Source of the DNA: Emticicia sp037153985
Lineage (GTDB): Bacteria > Bacteroidota > Bacteroidia > Cytophagales > Spirosomataceae
Direction of reading: 5' to 3'
NCBI RefSeq assembly: GCF_037153985.1
Contig: NZ_JBBAYI010000001.1
Coordinates: 310,001 to 374,000 of the forward strand
Length of the DNA: 64,000 nt
Shown here: in pieces, positions 17,437 to 25,894 of the stretch
How positions within the stretch are numbered: position 1 is the stretch's first letter
Layout: every line of letters begins with the position of its first letter
Translations under genes and position numbers: made by a program
The notes under the pieces: generated by a model
The model's input: the letters and a program-made list of their open reading frames with translations, nothing else
What the model was told of the DNA's origin: nothing
Databases searched by the model: none

Positions 17437-18729
17437 ATGAAAAAAATACTTTTACCACTGAGCCTATCATTCGGCATAATTGCATTGTCGAGTGCCTTTT
17501 ACAACAAACCTTCTATTGATGCCCCTAAAGCCGATAATATAACCCCTGATGCCGACAACGGAGGCATACAGCTAGCCAAAGGCTTTGGTGCTGTGGTTGT
17601 GGCAGAAGAAACAGGGAAAGCCCGCCATATTAAAGTATTACCTAACGGAACAATCTATATTAAAAATAGTAATGCTAAAAATGACAAAGGTATTACTGTT
17701 TTAAAAGATACAAACGGAGACGGGAAAGCCGACGTTGTTGAGGCTTTTGGTGCATACGGTGGCACCGGCATAGATATTCATAACGGGTATTTATATGCTT
17801 CATCAAATTCAGAAGTTTTTCGTTACAAACTAGATGCGAACGGAGATGTAATTGACAAAACCAAGCCCGAAACAGTAATAACCGGATTGCCCGATTTGCG
17901 CCAGCATGAAGCAAAACCATTTACATTTGATGAAAGCGGCCATATTTATGTCACTATTGGTGCGCCTTCTAACGTATGTCAGGAAAAAGACCGTCAGAAA
18001 GGCTCACCGGGTATGACCCCTTGCCCTTTATTAGAAAAAAATGGTGGAATATGGCAGTTTAACGCCGATAAACTTAATCAGAAGCAAGAAGATGGCGTAC
18101 GTTTTGCCACAGGTATCCGCAATGCAGTAGCCCTTGATTATGACCCTGCCTCAAAAAATCTTTATGCTTTGCAGCATGGCCGAGATATGTTGTACCAACA
18201 TTATCCTGAGATTTACTCGGCCGAAAAAGGCGCAGAATTACCAGCCGAGGAGTTTTTCCAGATAAAGAAAAACGATGATTTCGGATGGCCATATAGTTAC
18301 TATGACCCAGAGAAAAAACAAAAATTGTTATGCCCAGAGTATGGTGGCGACGGCAAAAAACTTTACACAAAAGCTAAAAAGCCAATAATGGCATTTCCGG
18401 GGCATTGGGCTCCTAACGACTTACTGTTTTATCATGGAAACCAGTTTCCGGCTAAATATAAAAACGGGGCATTTATTTGTTTCCATGGCTCTTGGAACCG
18501 TGCGCCATTAAATCAGGCAGGTTATTTTGTGGCTTTTGTGCCATTTAAAAACGGTTTGCCTTCTGGGCCTTATGAAGTTTTTGCAGAAGGCTTTGCAGGT
18601 GGACCTGAAATTAAAAGCCCTGGTGATGCTAAAGCTCGGCCAATGGGCCTAGCAGAAGGTCCTGACGGGTCGTTGTATATTACCGATTCTGTAAAAGGTA
18701 AGGTATGGCGTGTAATATATAATAAATAA
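17437..18729 (+). CDS. PQQ-type soluble sugar (sorbosone/glucose) dehydrogenase
   Basis: A 430-residue beta-propeller of the glucose/sorbosone dehydrogenase family, exported by an N-terminal signal sequence (MKKILLPLSLSFGIIALSSA). Propeller features include DTNGDGKADVV, GLPDLRQHEAKPFTFDESG, FATGIRNAVALDYDP, FGWPYSYY and GPDGSLYITDSVKGKVWRV. Family members oxidise aldoses using pyrroloquinoline quinone; some Bacteroidota members bind other cofactors, and no PQQ biosynthesis genes lie here. A c-type cytochrome follows, a fitting electron acceptor. The substrate is inferred from the family. Confidence 0.87.
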   Translation: MKKILLPLSLSFGIIALSSAFYNKPSIDAPKADNITPDADNGGIQLAKGFGAVVVAEETGKARHIKVLPNGTIYIKNSNAKNDKGITVLKDTNGDGKADVVEAFGAYGGTGIDIHNGYLYASSNSEVFRYKLDANGDVIDKTKPETVITGLPDLRQHEAKPFTFDESGHIYVTIGAPSNVCQEKDRQKGSPGMTPCPLLEKNGGIWQFNADKLNQKQEDGVRFATGIRNAVALDYDPASKNLYALQHGRDMLYQHYPEIYSAEKGAELPAEEFFQIKKNDDFGWPYSYYDPEKKQKLLCPEYGGDGKKLYTKAKKPIMAFPGHWAPNDLLFYHGNQFPAKYKNGAFICFHGSWNRAPLNQAGYFVAFVPFKNGLPSGPYEVFAEGFAGGPEIKSPGDAKARPMGLAEGPDGSLYITDSVKGKVWRVIYNK

Positions 18730-18742
18730 TATTTTTATCTGG

Positions 18743-18787
18743 CAAAACCTTGCAGGTCTGGTGTAGGCTTGTAAGGTTTTGTTTTTT
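18743..18787 (+). terminator. Intrinsic terminator-like hairpin between dehydrogenase and cytochrome c
   Basis: CAAAACCTTGCA (18743-18754) pairs with TGTAAGGTTTTG (18770-18781), with one G-T pair, followed by a T-rich run. It sits 14 bases after the dehydrogenase stop and before the cytochrome ATG at 18799. It may end most transcripts or set the ratio of the two genes. Confidence 0.6.
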
Positions 18788-18798
18788 GCAATAAAACA

Positions 18799-19191
18799 AT
18801 GAAAAAAGGAATCCTGATTTTGTTTATTTCTATCAGTTATTTTGCCTCGGCTCAGGTAAAAAAAGAAGCCGACGGAAAAGCTATTTATAATCAATACTGT
18901 CTGGCTTGCCATCAGGAAGATGGAACAGGAGTGCCAAATCTGAATCCACCTTTGAGGAAATCCGATTGGGTAGGAGGTGAGAAAACCCGCCTGATAAGAG
19001 TAATTCTTGAAGGATTAAACGAAGAAATAGAAGTAAATGGCGAAAGTTATAATAGGGTAATGGCTTCACATGATTTTCTTTCCGACAAACAGGTGGCTGA
19101 TGTGCTAACCTATATCCGAACAAACTTTGGTAATAGTGCCGAACCTGTAAAAGAAGAAGAAGTAAAAGTATTGAGAAAAAAGAAACCTTAG
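18799..19191 (+). CDS. c-type cytochrome, class I monoheme
   Basis: A 130-residue exported electron carrier: signal peptide MKKGILILFISISYFASAQ, a heme c site CLACH (about residues 33-37), and a downstream Met ligand candidate in VMASHDFLSDKQ, followed by the usual C-terminal helix (VADVLTYIRTNFG). A charged lysine/glutamate tail ends the protein. It follows the sugar dehydrogenase and probably takes electrons from it. The hairpin between them suggests partial read-through or a separate promoter. Confidence 0.9.
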   Translation: MKKGILILFISISYFASAQVKKEADGKAIYNQYCLACHQEDGTGVPNLNPPLRKSDWVGGEKTRLIRVILEGLNEEIEVNGESYNRVMASHDFLSDKQVADVLTYIRTNFGNSAEPVKEEEVKVLRKKKP

Positions 19192-19200
19192 GGTTTTCTA

Positions 19201-19236
19201 GTTGATTTCGGGAAGTATTCCGAAATCAACTTTTTT
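19201..19236. terminator. Bidirectional terminator between cytochrome c and hpt
   Basis: GTTGATTTCGG (19201-19211) pairs exactly with 19220-19230 around an 8-base loop, followed by six T on the plus strand. The right arm contains the hpt stop codon (19226-19228), so the two convergent genes share it. Confidence 0.75.
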
Positions 19237-19762
19237 CATCAAGTACATAAATAGCGTCCAGATTCCGCCCCATTCCATCATAATCGAGGCCATAACCAAC
19301 CACAAATTTAGTTTCTATTGAAAATCCTATGTAATCTACTTTTAACGGAACTTTCAGTGCTTCCGGTTTATAAAGAAGCGTTAGTATTTTAATAGAAGCA
19401 GGCTTATTTGAAGCCAGTTGGCCAAGTACTTCCTGCATGGTCATGCCTGTGTCCACAATATCCTCTACAATTATTACATGTCTGTTTTTTATATCTTCTT
19501 TTAATCCTATTATCTGTTTAACTTCTCCTGTCGATTCTGTATGCTGATAAGAAGAAACCCTGATAAACGTAACCTCACAATCAATTTCGATTGATTTAAA
19601 CAAATCACCAATAAACATAAAAGAACCATTCAAGACACCAATCAATAAGGGATTTTTTCCTGCATAATCTTTGTTTATCTCTTGGGCGAGGTTTCTGATA
19701 CGTGCTTGGAGTTTATCAGCTTCAATAAAAGGGATAAAATGCTTATCTTTGATTTGTTTCAT
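19226..19762 (-). CDS. hpt: Hypoxanthine phosphoribosyltransferase
   Basis: Purine salvage enzyme converting hypoxanthine (and usually guanine) plus PRPP to IMP or GMP in the cytoplasm. In 178 residues: the type I PRTase PRPP loop VIIVEDIVDTGMTM, an N-terminal segment with LIGVLNGSFMF, and the C-terminal purine-site segment DYIGFSIETKFVVGYGLDYD. ATG 19762 gives MKQIKDKHFIPFIE, the usual family length; an upstream in-frame codon would add 15 unlike residues. It is convergent with cytochrome c and divergent from the TPR gene. Confidence 0.95.
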   Translation of the reverse strand: MKQIKDKHFIPFIEADKLQARIRNLAQEINKDYAGKNPLLIGVLNGSFMFIGDLFKSIEIDCEVTFIRVSSYQHTESTGEVKQIIGLKEDIKNRHVIIVEDIVDTGMTMQEVLGQLASNKPASIKILTLLYKPEALKVPLKVDYIGFSIETKFVVGYGLDYDGMGRNLDAIYVLDEKS

Positions 19763-19902
19763 TTTGATTATGAGTCCGTGATAAGGAATTATTAGTATTG
19801 CCTGCAATTTAGTAATTTTGCCTCAGAAAAATAATTTTAAGAAAATTTTAAGTTTTGCAATTTTATTTTTTACAACTTCGTTAATGTGTAAAATTGATAA
19901 AA

Positions 19903-21117
19903 ATGAAAGCAAAATATAGTGTAATATTTTTATTGCTGATAACTCAGCTTTGTGAAGCGCAGTTCTCGTGGTTTGGGGGTAGTACCAAAAAGAAGCATCA
20001 TGAGGTATTACTGGCTAACCGTGCTATACAGATAGAAGCAACGCAGGCCATTAATAACATGTATAATTTTAACTTTGATGCCGCTGAAAGAGACTTCAAA
20101 TGGTTGATTGTTAAATACCCTGAGCATCCGATTGGTTATTTTCTGATTGGTTTGAACGAATGGTGGAAAATATTACCAGATAGCAAAAATAAGCAATACG
20201 ATGATGCTTGCTTCAGTAATATGGACAGAGCCATTGACTTAGCCGATGATATGCTCGACGAAGATAGTGAGGATAAAGAAGCTGCCTTTTTCATGGCTGC
20301 GGCCTATGCAGTAAAAGGACGTTTGCATTCAGAGCGGGAAAATTGGCTAAAAGCTGCGTGGGCAAGCAAACAGGCCATGAAATATCTGGAAAAATGCAGA
20401 GGTTTTGGTGACTTTAGCCCTGAATTAGCCATCGGGGATGGGTTATATAACTACTATTCAAAATGGATTCCAGAAAATTATCCTTCTTTAAAACCAATGC
20501 TGGTTTTCTTTAGGAAAGGAGTTAAAGATGAAGGTATTAAACAATTGGAATACGTTTCGCAAAATGCCTTTTACACGCGTATGGAAGCAAAGTATTTTCT
20601 GGTTCAGATTTATGCCATGGAAAACCAGCATCAGAAAGCCTATTATCTGGCGCAGCAAATGCACAGTATGTATCCTAACAATTCGTTCTTTCATCGCTAT
20701 GCAGCGCGCACGGCTTTTGTTTTGGGCAGAGCTGACGAAGCCGAAGCCCTAGCTATTGAACTACTAAATAACATCAGTTCGGGTAAAGTTGGTTATGAGA
20801 GTACATCGGGTCGGTATGCCGCTTATATTCTGGGCTATATTAATATGAATTATAAGAGAGACTATGCCAAAGCCAAAGAATATTACCAAAAAACCATTGA
20901 ATTTGCTTCTCAAAATAAAGCACAGGATTCTGGCTATTCTCTGGGGGCAAATATGGCATTAGGTAAAATTGCTGCCTCTGAAAAAGACTATACAAAGGCT
21001 TTACAATACTTTGCTGAAGTGATTGATAACGCCGAAAAAAAGGCAGATGTTTATAAAGAAGCTAAAAAACAAACCGACGATATTAAAAAGTTAATTAAGG
21101 CCAATAAAAAGAAATAA
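19903..21117 (+). CDS. Exported tetratricopeptide-repeat protein
   Basis: A 404-residue protein with signal peptide MKAKYSVIFLLLITQLCEAQ. Helical TPR pairs run through the whole mature chain (for example FNFDAAERDFKWLI, EAAFFMAAAYAVKGRL, YAKAKEYYQKTIEFASQ, YTKALQYFAEVIDNAEK). It should act as a protein-protein scaffold in the periplasm or at the envelope; the partner is unknown. ATG 19903 is preferred over the in-frame TTG at 19894. A TAATTTTG box at 19813-19820 could be its -7 element, with a long leader. Confidence 0.75.
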   Translation: MKAKYSVIFLLLITQLCEAQFSWFGGSTKKKHHEVLLANRAIQIEATQAINNMYNFNFDAAERDFKWLIVKYPEHPIGYFLIGLNEWWKILPDSKNKQYDDACFSNMDRAIDLADDMLDEDSEDKEAAFFMAAAYAVKGRLHSERENWLKAAWASKQAMKYLEKCRGFGDFSPELAIGDGLYNYYSKWIPENYPSLKPMLVFFRKGVKDEGIKQLEYVSQNAFYTRMEAKYFLVQIYAMENQHQKAYYLAQQMHSMYPNNSFFHRYAARTAFVLGRADEAEALAIELLNNISSGKVGYESTSGRYAAYILGYINMNYKRDYAKAKEYYQKTIEFASQNKAQDSGYSLGANMALGKIAASEKDYTKALQYFAEVIDNAEKKADVYKEAKKQTDDIKKLIKANKKK

Positions 21118-21178
21118 TGACTTAATAGTAAAAGATATTTAATTGTTATGGCTTATTTTTGATGAAAAATTAATTGCA

Positions 21179-23521
21179 TTGAGAAAAGCCATACAATTCT
21201 TTCTGTTAGTTTTCTTTTGTATTACAATTGGTAATCATTGTTTACAGGCGCAGACTATCATCAGGGGGCCATATTTACAACAACTTAGTAATAGCGGCGT
21301 AATTATCAGGTGGCGCACTGATATCCCTACTGTGAGCCTTGTAAAGTATTATCAGAGTGATTCTACGCAGGCTATCATTCATGCTGATGTTAATGAAGTG
21401 AATGACCATATTGTTCAGCTAAGTAATCTACAAGCTGATACGCGATATTTTTATTCAGTCGGTACAACTACAACAACACTGGCCTCGGGTAAAGATTTCT
21501 ATTTTGTTACGGCTCCGCCCAAAGGAAGCACTCGCCCGATTAATATATGGGCCATGGGCGATTTCGGAGACGAATCGACCACGGTTTATATGCAAACCCA
21601 AAAAGGAATCCGTGACAGTTACTTGAAAAACAAGCCAACTTTCAATGATTTATGGCTATGGTTAGGAGATAACGCCTATTGCTGTGGAACAGATAAAGAA
21701 TATCAGAAACAGGTATTTGACTTTTACGGCCAGAATATCTTCGGGAATACTACATTTTTTCCTGTTCCGGGTAATCATGAATACTTTGCCAGCCCTACGG
21801 GTAGGGTTGATAAAAAAATTCCATATTACGATATAATCAGTGTACCCACCAAAGGTGAAATGGGAGGAGTACCCTCTGGCGAAAAGGCTTATTATTCTTT
21901 CGATTACGGTAATGTGCACGTAATAGCACTTGACTCAGATGGGTTTGATGAGGGTAAATACAGGGTTTATGAGCCTCAGAGTAAACAATACCAATGGCTC
22001 AAGAAGGATTTGGAAGCTAATAAGACTATGTGGACCATAGTTATGTTTCATCATCCACCATATACTAAACGCTCACACGACTCAGACGCTGAACCTGAAT
22101 TACAATATATCAGAGAGGGGCTTGTGCCACTTTTTGACCAATATAAAGTTGACCTCGTATTAACAGGGCATAGCCATATTTACGAGCGGTCATACCTGAT
22201 GAAAAACCATACAGGATACTCGATGTCTTTCGACAAAAATATCCATGTAGTGCAACAGGTAAGCGGGCGTTATGATGCCGAACCAGGAGCCGGCCCCTTT
22301 ATTAATAAAAAAGAAGGAACTATCTATTGTGTAGTAGGTTCGGCAGGTAGGCTTGACTGGAACGGTACTCATGATGTGCATCCGAGTTCTATTTACTCTA
22401 ATATATCTATTGGTGGGTCATTGCTCATGACCGTTAACGGTAACCGTCTGGATGCCAGATGGATTTGTGCAGATGGTATTGAACGCGACCATTTTACGAT
22501 TTTTAAGGATGTAAACAAAAAGGAAGAGGTTCAGGCAGACTATGGCTCAACGTTGAAACTTACGTCATCGTGGCGGGGTAGCCATGTATGGTCAAATGGT
22601 GTTAGGAGTCAGAAAGATTTTATTGAAATACGCCCTTTAAAAAACGAAACAATTACGGTGAAGGATTCTTTAGGTTTTCTTAAAGATGAATTTCATATTT
22701 CGGTTTCTCCTCAGCCGATTATTACAACAATTTTGCAAGATACCTCGGCCATTTGTGCAGGTGGTTCGCTAAAAATATCCTTTGCATTACAGCATACAAG
22801 TATCAATAAATGGGTTTATCAATTAGAAATGTCGGATGCTAACGGCTCATTTGAAAAACCACTGTTGTTAGGGCAGTATACACAAAGCCCTATGCAGATT
22901 AAACTGCCTGATAACTTGCCAGAGGGAAACCAATACCGTTTCAGGGTAAGGCCAAACGCTGATTATTTTGATGAGCGTCCGACAGGTATTTTTCGTGTGC
23001 GTAAACCTGCTACCGCAACTTTTATAGGCGAAACAACCTTACCTTTCGATACCCTTATCAATCTGAATATTCAATTTACAGGTACTCCGCCATATACCTA
23101 CAAATTAAGCCAACTGCCTGAAAGTACGACCCAAGCCAGTAATATCAACGTAAAAATCCGCCCTAATGAAGCAGCCATTTACACACTTGAGAAAGTAAGC
23201 AACATTTGTGGTGTGGGGGCAATAGGAAACAAAGCGCAGGTTTCAGTACTGGCCCCGCTTTCGGTTGAGAACGAAAATAATCAGGTATTTGCTATATTTC
23301 CGAACCCGACTTATGGTGATCTATTAATTGAAAATAAGACTACCCAACCCATAAAAACGCAGATACATCTGTCAGACTTGAGTGGAAAAAAACTCATCAG
23401 TAAGAATGTAATAATTGAGTATAGGGAGGGTGTTTCATTAGAAAACTTGCCGGCAGGTAATTATATTTTAACCCTGAAAACCCCTTCATTTAAAGTAAAT
23501 AAGAAAATTACCAAATTGTAA
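21179..23521 (+). CDS. Purple acid phosphatase-like metallophosphoesterase with type IX secretion tail
   Basis: Exported 780-residue enzyme of the purple acid phosphatase/calcineurin fold. Metal-site motifs are seen in order: GDFGDE, LGDNAYC, PGNHEY, MFHHPPY and TGHSHIYER. An N-terminal fibronectin-like domain (RGPYLQQLSNSGVIIRWRTD) comes first. The C-terminus (IFPNPTYGDLLIEN to the final lysine-rich end) fits the T9SS sorting domain. There is no in-frame ATG near the signal peptide; TTG at 21179 gives MRKAIQFFLLVFFCITIG, so a TTG start is likely (an earlier TTG is at 21143). It follows the TPR gene by 61 bases. Confidence 0.88.
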   Translation: MRKAIQFFLLVFFCITIGNHCLQAQTIIRGPYLQQLSNSGVIIRWRTDIPTVSLVKYYQSDSTQAIIHADVNEVNDHIVQLSNLQADTRYFYSVGTTTTTLASGKDFYFVTAPPKGSTRPINIWAMGDFGDESTTVYMQTQKGIRDSYLKNKPTFNDLWLWLGDNAYCCGTDKEYQKQVFDFYGQNIFGNTTFFPVPGNHEYFASPTGRVDKKIPYYDIISVPTKGEMGGVPSGEKAYYSFDYGNVHVIALDSDGFDEGKYRVYEPQSKQYQWLKKDLEANKTMWTIVMFHHPPYTKRSHDSDAEPELQYIREGLVPLFDQYKVDLVLTGHSHIYERSYLMKNHTGYSMSFDKNIHVVQQVSGRYDAEPGAGPFINKKEGTIYCVVGSAGRLDWNGTHDVHPSSIYSNISIGGSLLMTVNGNRLDARWICADGIERDHFTIFKDVNKKEEVQADYGSTLKLTSSWRGSHVWSNGVRSQKDFIEIRPLKNETITVKDSLGFLKDEFHISVSPQPIITTILQDTSAICAGGSLKISFALQHTSINKWVYQLEMSDANGSFEKPLLLGQYTQSPMQIKLPDNLPEGNQYRFRVRPNADYFDERPTGIFRVRKPATATFIGETTLPFDTLINLNIQFTGTPPYTYKLSQLPESTTQASNINVKIRPNEAAIYTLEKVSNICGVGAIGNKAQVSVLAPLSVENENNQVFAIFPNPTYGDLLIENKTTQPIKTQIHLSDLSGKKLISKNVIIEYREGVSLENLPAGNYILTLKTPSFKVNKKITKL

Positions 23522-23532
23522 CAGATGCTATC

Positions 23533-23578
23533 AAACAAAAGAGGCCGATTCTTTCGCAGAAAACGGCCTCTTTTGTTT
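23533..23578. terminator. Bidirectional terminator between phosphatase and Lrp genes
   Basis: Arms 23533-23547 and 23564-23578 pair over 15 bp, with a GAGGCCG core and flanking A/T runs, between two convergent genes. Confidence 0.8.
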
Positions 23579-23594
23579 TGGATAATACGCTCTA

Positions 23595-24065
23595 TCAAGG
23601 AACTGGTAATACCTGACTGTCTTTGAAACTTGAAAGAATCACCATAGTTTGTGTATTGGCTACCTCTTCAATTTCATTAATGGTTTCCATGATTAATTTC
23701 TGATACGAGTTTATATCTTTAGCAATCACTTTCAATAAGAAATCGCATGAACCTGTTACATGATGGCACTCAATAATTTCTGGAACGCGTAAAATCTTCT
23801 CTACGAAAGCGTCGGTAATAGACTTTCTATGTCCTGATAACGAAACCTGTACGAAAGTCATCACACCTAATCCGACTTTTTCTCTGTCAATCTGGGCATG
23901 ATAACTTTTAATAATACCTGAGGATTCTAATTTTTTTACTCGTTCGAGTGTAGGTGCTGGAGATAAGCCAATTTCTTTTGAAAGCTGTGCGTTGGTAATC
24001 TTGCCATTACTCTGGAGAATCTCCAGAAGTTTGTGGTCGATTGGATCGAGTTTATTAATACTCAT
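23595..24065 (-). CDS. Lrp/AsnC-family transcriptional regulator
   Basis: A 156-residue regulator. An N-terminal helix-turn-helix (about 8-60, LDPIDHKLLEILQSNGKITN then LSKEIGLSPAPTLERVKKLE) precedes a RAM ligand-binding domain (about 70-150) with GSCDFLLKVIAKDINSYQ. Proteins of this family form oligomers that respond to amino acids and often control neighbouring or metabolic genes. It is divergent from the Rossmann protein gene; an inverted repeat lies in the shared region. The ligand is not evident. Confidence 0.92.
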   Translation of the reverse strand: MSINKLDPIDHKLLEILQSNGKITNAQLSKEIGLSPAPTLERVKKLESSGIIKSYHAQIDREKVGLGVMTFVQVSLSGHRKSITDAFVEKILRVPEIIECHHVTGSCDFLLKVIAKDINSYQKLIMETINEIEEVANTQTMVILSSFKDSQVLPVP

Positions 24066-24149
24066 TGCTTATAGGTATTTGAAGTGCAAAATTTTATTTG
24101 GTGCAAAGTTATTGTTTTTCCTTGTAAAACCCTAATAAAATACCGGAAA

Positions 24150-24181
24150 TTTACTAAAAAAGAAAATTTTTTTTTAGTAAA
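24150..24181. promoter_or_regulatory. 12-bp inverted repeat between Lrp and Rossmann-protein genes
   Basis: TTTACTAAAAAA (24150-24161) and its exact complement at 24170-24181 flank an 8-base AT spacer. Lrp proteins often bind AT-rich dyads, so autoregulation is possible. Low complexity weakens the case, and a hairpin in the RNA is an alternative. Confidence 0.35.
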
Positions 24182-24283
24182 ATACAAAAAATCAGAAAAT
24201 GGGTTAACTTCAGATAAAAGATTTATATTCAGGGAATGTAATTCGGCCTTTATGTGTTTACCATACAATTATTATAAAATAAA

Positions 24284-24964
24284 ATGAGCAAACAATTATC
24301 TTCAAAGGTGAAAGTTATTGTAACTGGGGCAACTGGAATGGTAGGAGAGGGCGTGCTACATGAATGCCTGCTACATGATGATGTTCAGGAAGTACTGGTT
24401 ATTAACAGAAAGCCGTGCGGTGTGAGGCATCCTAAATTAAAGGAAATTATTCATGCAAATTTTCTGGATTTTTCGCCTATCGAAAACCAGTTAAAAGGGT
24501 ATAATGCCTGTTTCTTTTGTCTGGGAGTATCTTCTGTCGGAATGAAAGAAAAAGAGTACTACGAAAAAACATATACGCTAACGCTCCATGTAGCGCAAAC
24601 ATTAGCTAAAAATAATTCTGACATGACTTTTTGTTATGTATCAGGCGCTAGCACTGACAGTACAGAGTCGGGTAGAATGATGTGGGCAAGGGTAAAAGGA
24701 AAAACAGAGAACGATTTAATGAAATTGCCGTTTAAACAGGTATATAATTTTCGTCCGGGTGCTATTGAGGCAACCAAAGGACTGAAAAATGTATTACCAT
24801 ACTACAAATATTTCTCATGGCTTTTTCCTATTGTTAAGTTTTTTGCCCCTAATGCGGTTATCAAACTCAAAGAAATAGGCTTGGCTATGATTAACAGCGT
24901 AACAAAAGGCTATGAGAAACAGATACTTGAAGTAAGTGATATTCGTACGTTGGCGTACAGATGA
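24284..24964 (+). CDS. NAD(P)-binding Rossmann-fold protein, atypical SDR
   Basis: A 226-residue cytosolic protein resembling the NAD(P)H-binding/epimerase-like group related to HTATIP2. The nucleotide loop VTGATGMVGEGVL lies near the N-terminus (about 13-25). YVSGASTDSTESG and RPGAIEATKG follow, as in this family. The catalytic Tyr-x3-Lys motif is not clear, so a binding or redox-sensing role is as likely as an enzyme role. It is divergent from the Lrp gene. Confidence 0.75.
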   Translation: MSKQLSSKVKVIVTGATGMVGEGVLHECLLHDDVQEVLVINRKPCGVRHPKLKEIIHANFLDFSPIENQLKGYNACFFCLGVSSVGMKEKEYYEKTYTLTLHVAQTLAKNNSDMTFCYVSGASTDSTESGRMMWARVKGKTENDLMKLPFKQVYNFRPGAIEATKGLKNVLPYYKYFSWLFPIVKFFAPNAVIKLKEIGLAMINSVTKGYEKQILEVSDIRTLAYR

Positions 24965-24975
24965 TATGAAAAAGA

Positions 24976-25001
24976 AAAGCCTCTTCAAGCGAAGAGACTT
25001 T
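24976..25001. terminator. Imperfect hairpin between the Rossmann and barrel genes
   Basis: AAAGCCTCTTC (24976-24986) pairs with GAAGAGACTTT (24991-25001) with one mismatch and a 4-base loop, between two convergent genes. Confidence 0.5.
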
Positions 25002-25036
25002 CTTTAATTAACCAACAGTTACATTTCTGTAATATC

Positions 25037-25654
25037 TTAGATGATTTTCAGACCCAAAGTAATTTGCCAGCCGCTAGCTTTTTGGCTGAACTGGGCATTA
25101 TTCTGTAAATTAAGTACTGAAATATCAGATAAACTTCCTTCTTTTCTTAAATCTAGGTCAAATCCTAGTATTTTAATACCAATACCAAACTGGTAACCAA
25201 AAGTGGCTTTTTTCATGGCATCGTCAAAGCTACCAGAGGTATACGCCTTTATTGACTCACCTAGTTTTTTATCTTCATCCAATTTGAATGTAGCCACAGG
25301 GCCACCCATTATCCTGATGAATTTAAGCACCTTTACGCCAAGTAGTACTGGCATATCGAGGTTGCTATATGTATACTTTACTTTCCCCACATTCTGTAAT
25401 TCAATAGTGCCACCTTTTTGAGCAAAGAGAACTTCCGGTTGTAAATAAACTTTGTTTCCAATGCGCCCGAAAACACCAAACACATAGCCTGTTTGTGTGT
25501 CAAGACTTTGCTTGATATTATTGCTTAGCGTACCGGCATCGGTGTAAACGGTATTGAAGTTAAGCCCTCCTTTAATACCAAGTCCTGACTGTGCAAAAGA
25601 GGAAGAAAAACAACATAACAAGGTGAAAAGGGAAAGAATTGTGATTTTTTTCAT
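25037..25654 (-). CDS. PorT-type outer-membrane beta-barrel protein
   Basis: A 205-residue protein with signal peptide MKKITILSLFTLLCCFSSSFAQ. It carries alternating beta-strand patterns (GIKGGLNFNTVY, YVFGVFGRIG, YLQPEVLFAQKGG, YSNLDMPVLLGVKV, FGYQFGIGIKI) of the small 8-strand outer membrane barrels common in Bacteroidota. It ends in hydrophobic residues as barrels do. No enzyme motif is seen; the role is unknown. Confidence 0.8.
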   Translation of the reverse strand: MKKITILSLFTLLCCFSSSFAQSGLGIKGGLNFNTVYTDAGTLSNNIKQSLDTQTGYVFGVFGRIGNKVYLQPEVLFAQKGGTIELQNVGKVKYTYSNLDMPVLLGVKVLKFIRIMGGPVATFKLDEDKKLGESIKAYTSGSFDDAMKKATFGYQFGIGIKILGFDLDLRKEGSLSDISVLNLQNNAQFSQKASGWQITLGLKII

Positions 25655-25894
25655 GATAATTTTTGTTAAATAAAATGATTAGTAACGATTTGAAAAATAA
25701 ACCTTTAATCATAGAGAATGTTATGTTTCTGCCTGTTTTTCAGACTAACGTAAGAAATCCCCCAATTCGTATTCTTTAACATTAGATTAACAGATTTCAA
25801 TGAATGAATGTTATAGATTTATTCTTAATTTTAGAGTTAGAATAAAGTCTGAGCTAAAATCTGCATCAACTAATAAAACCTAAAAAACTGTTAA

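Noticed and set aside
24150..24181. Inverted repeat between the Lrp and Rossmann genes, considered as a terminator.
   Set aside because: It lies between divergent starts, so termination makes little sense; kept only as a weak regulatory candidate.
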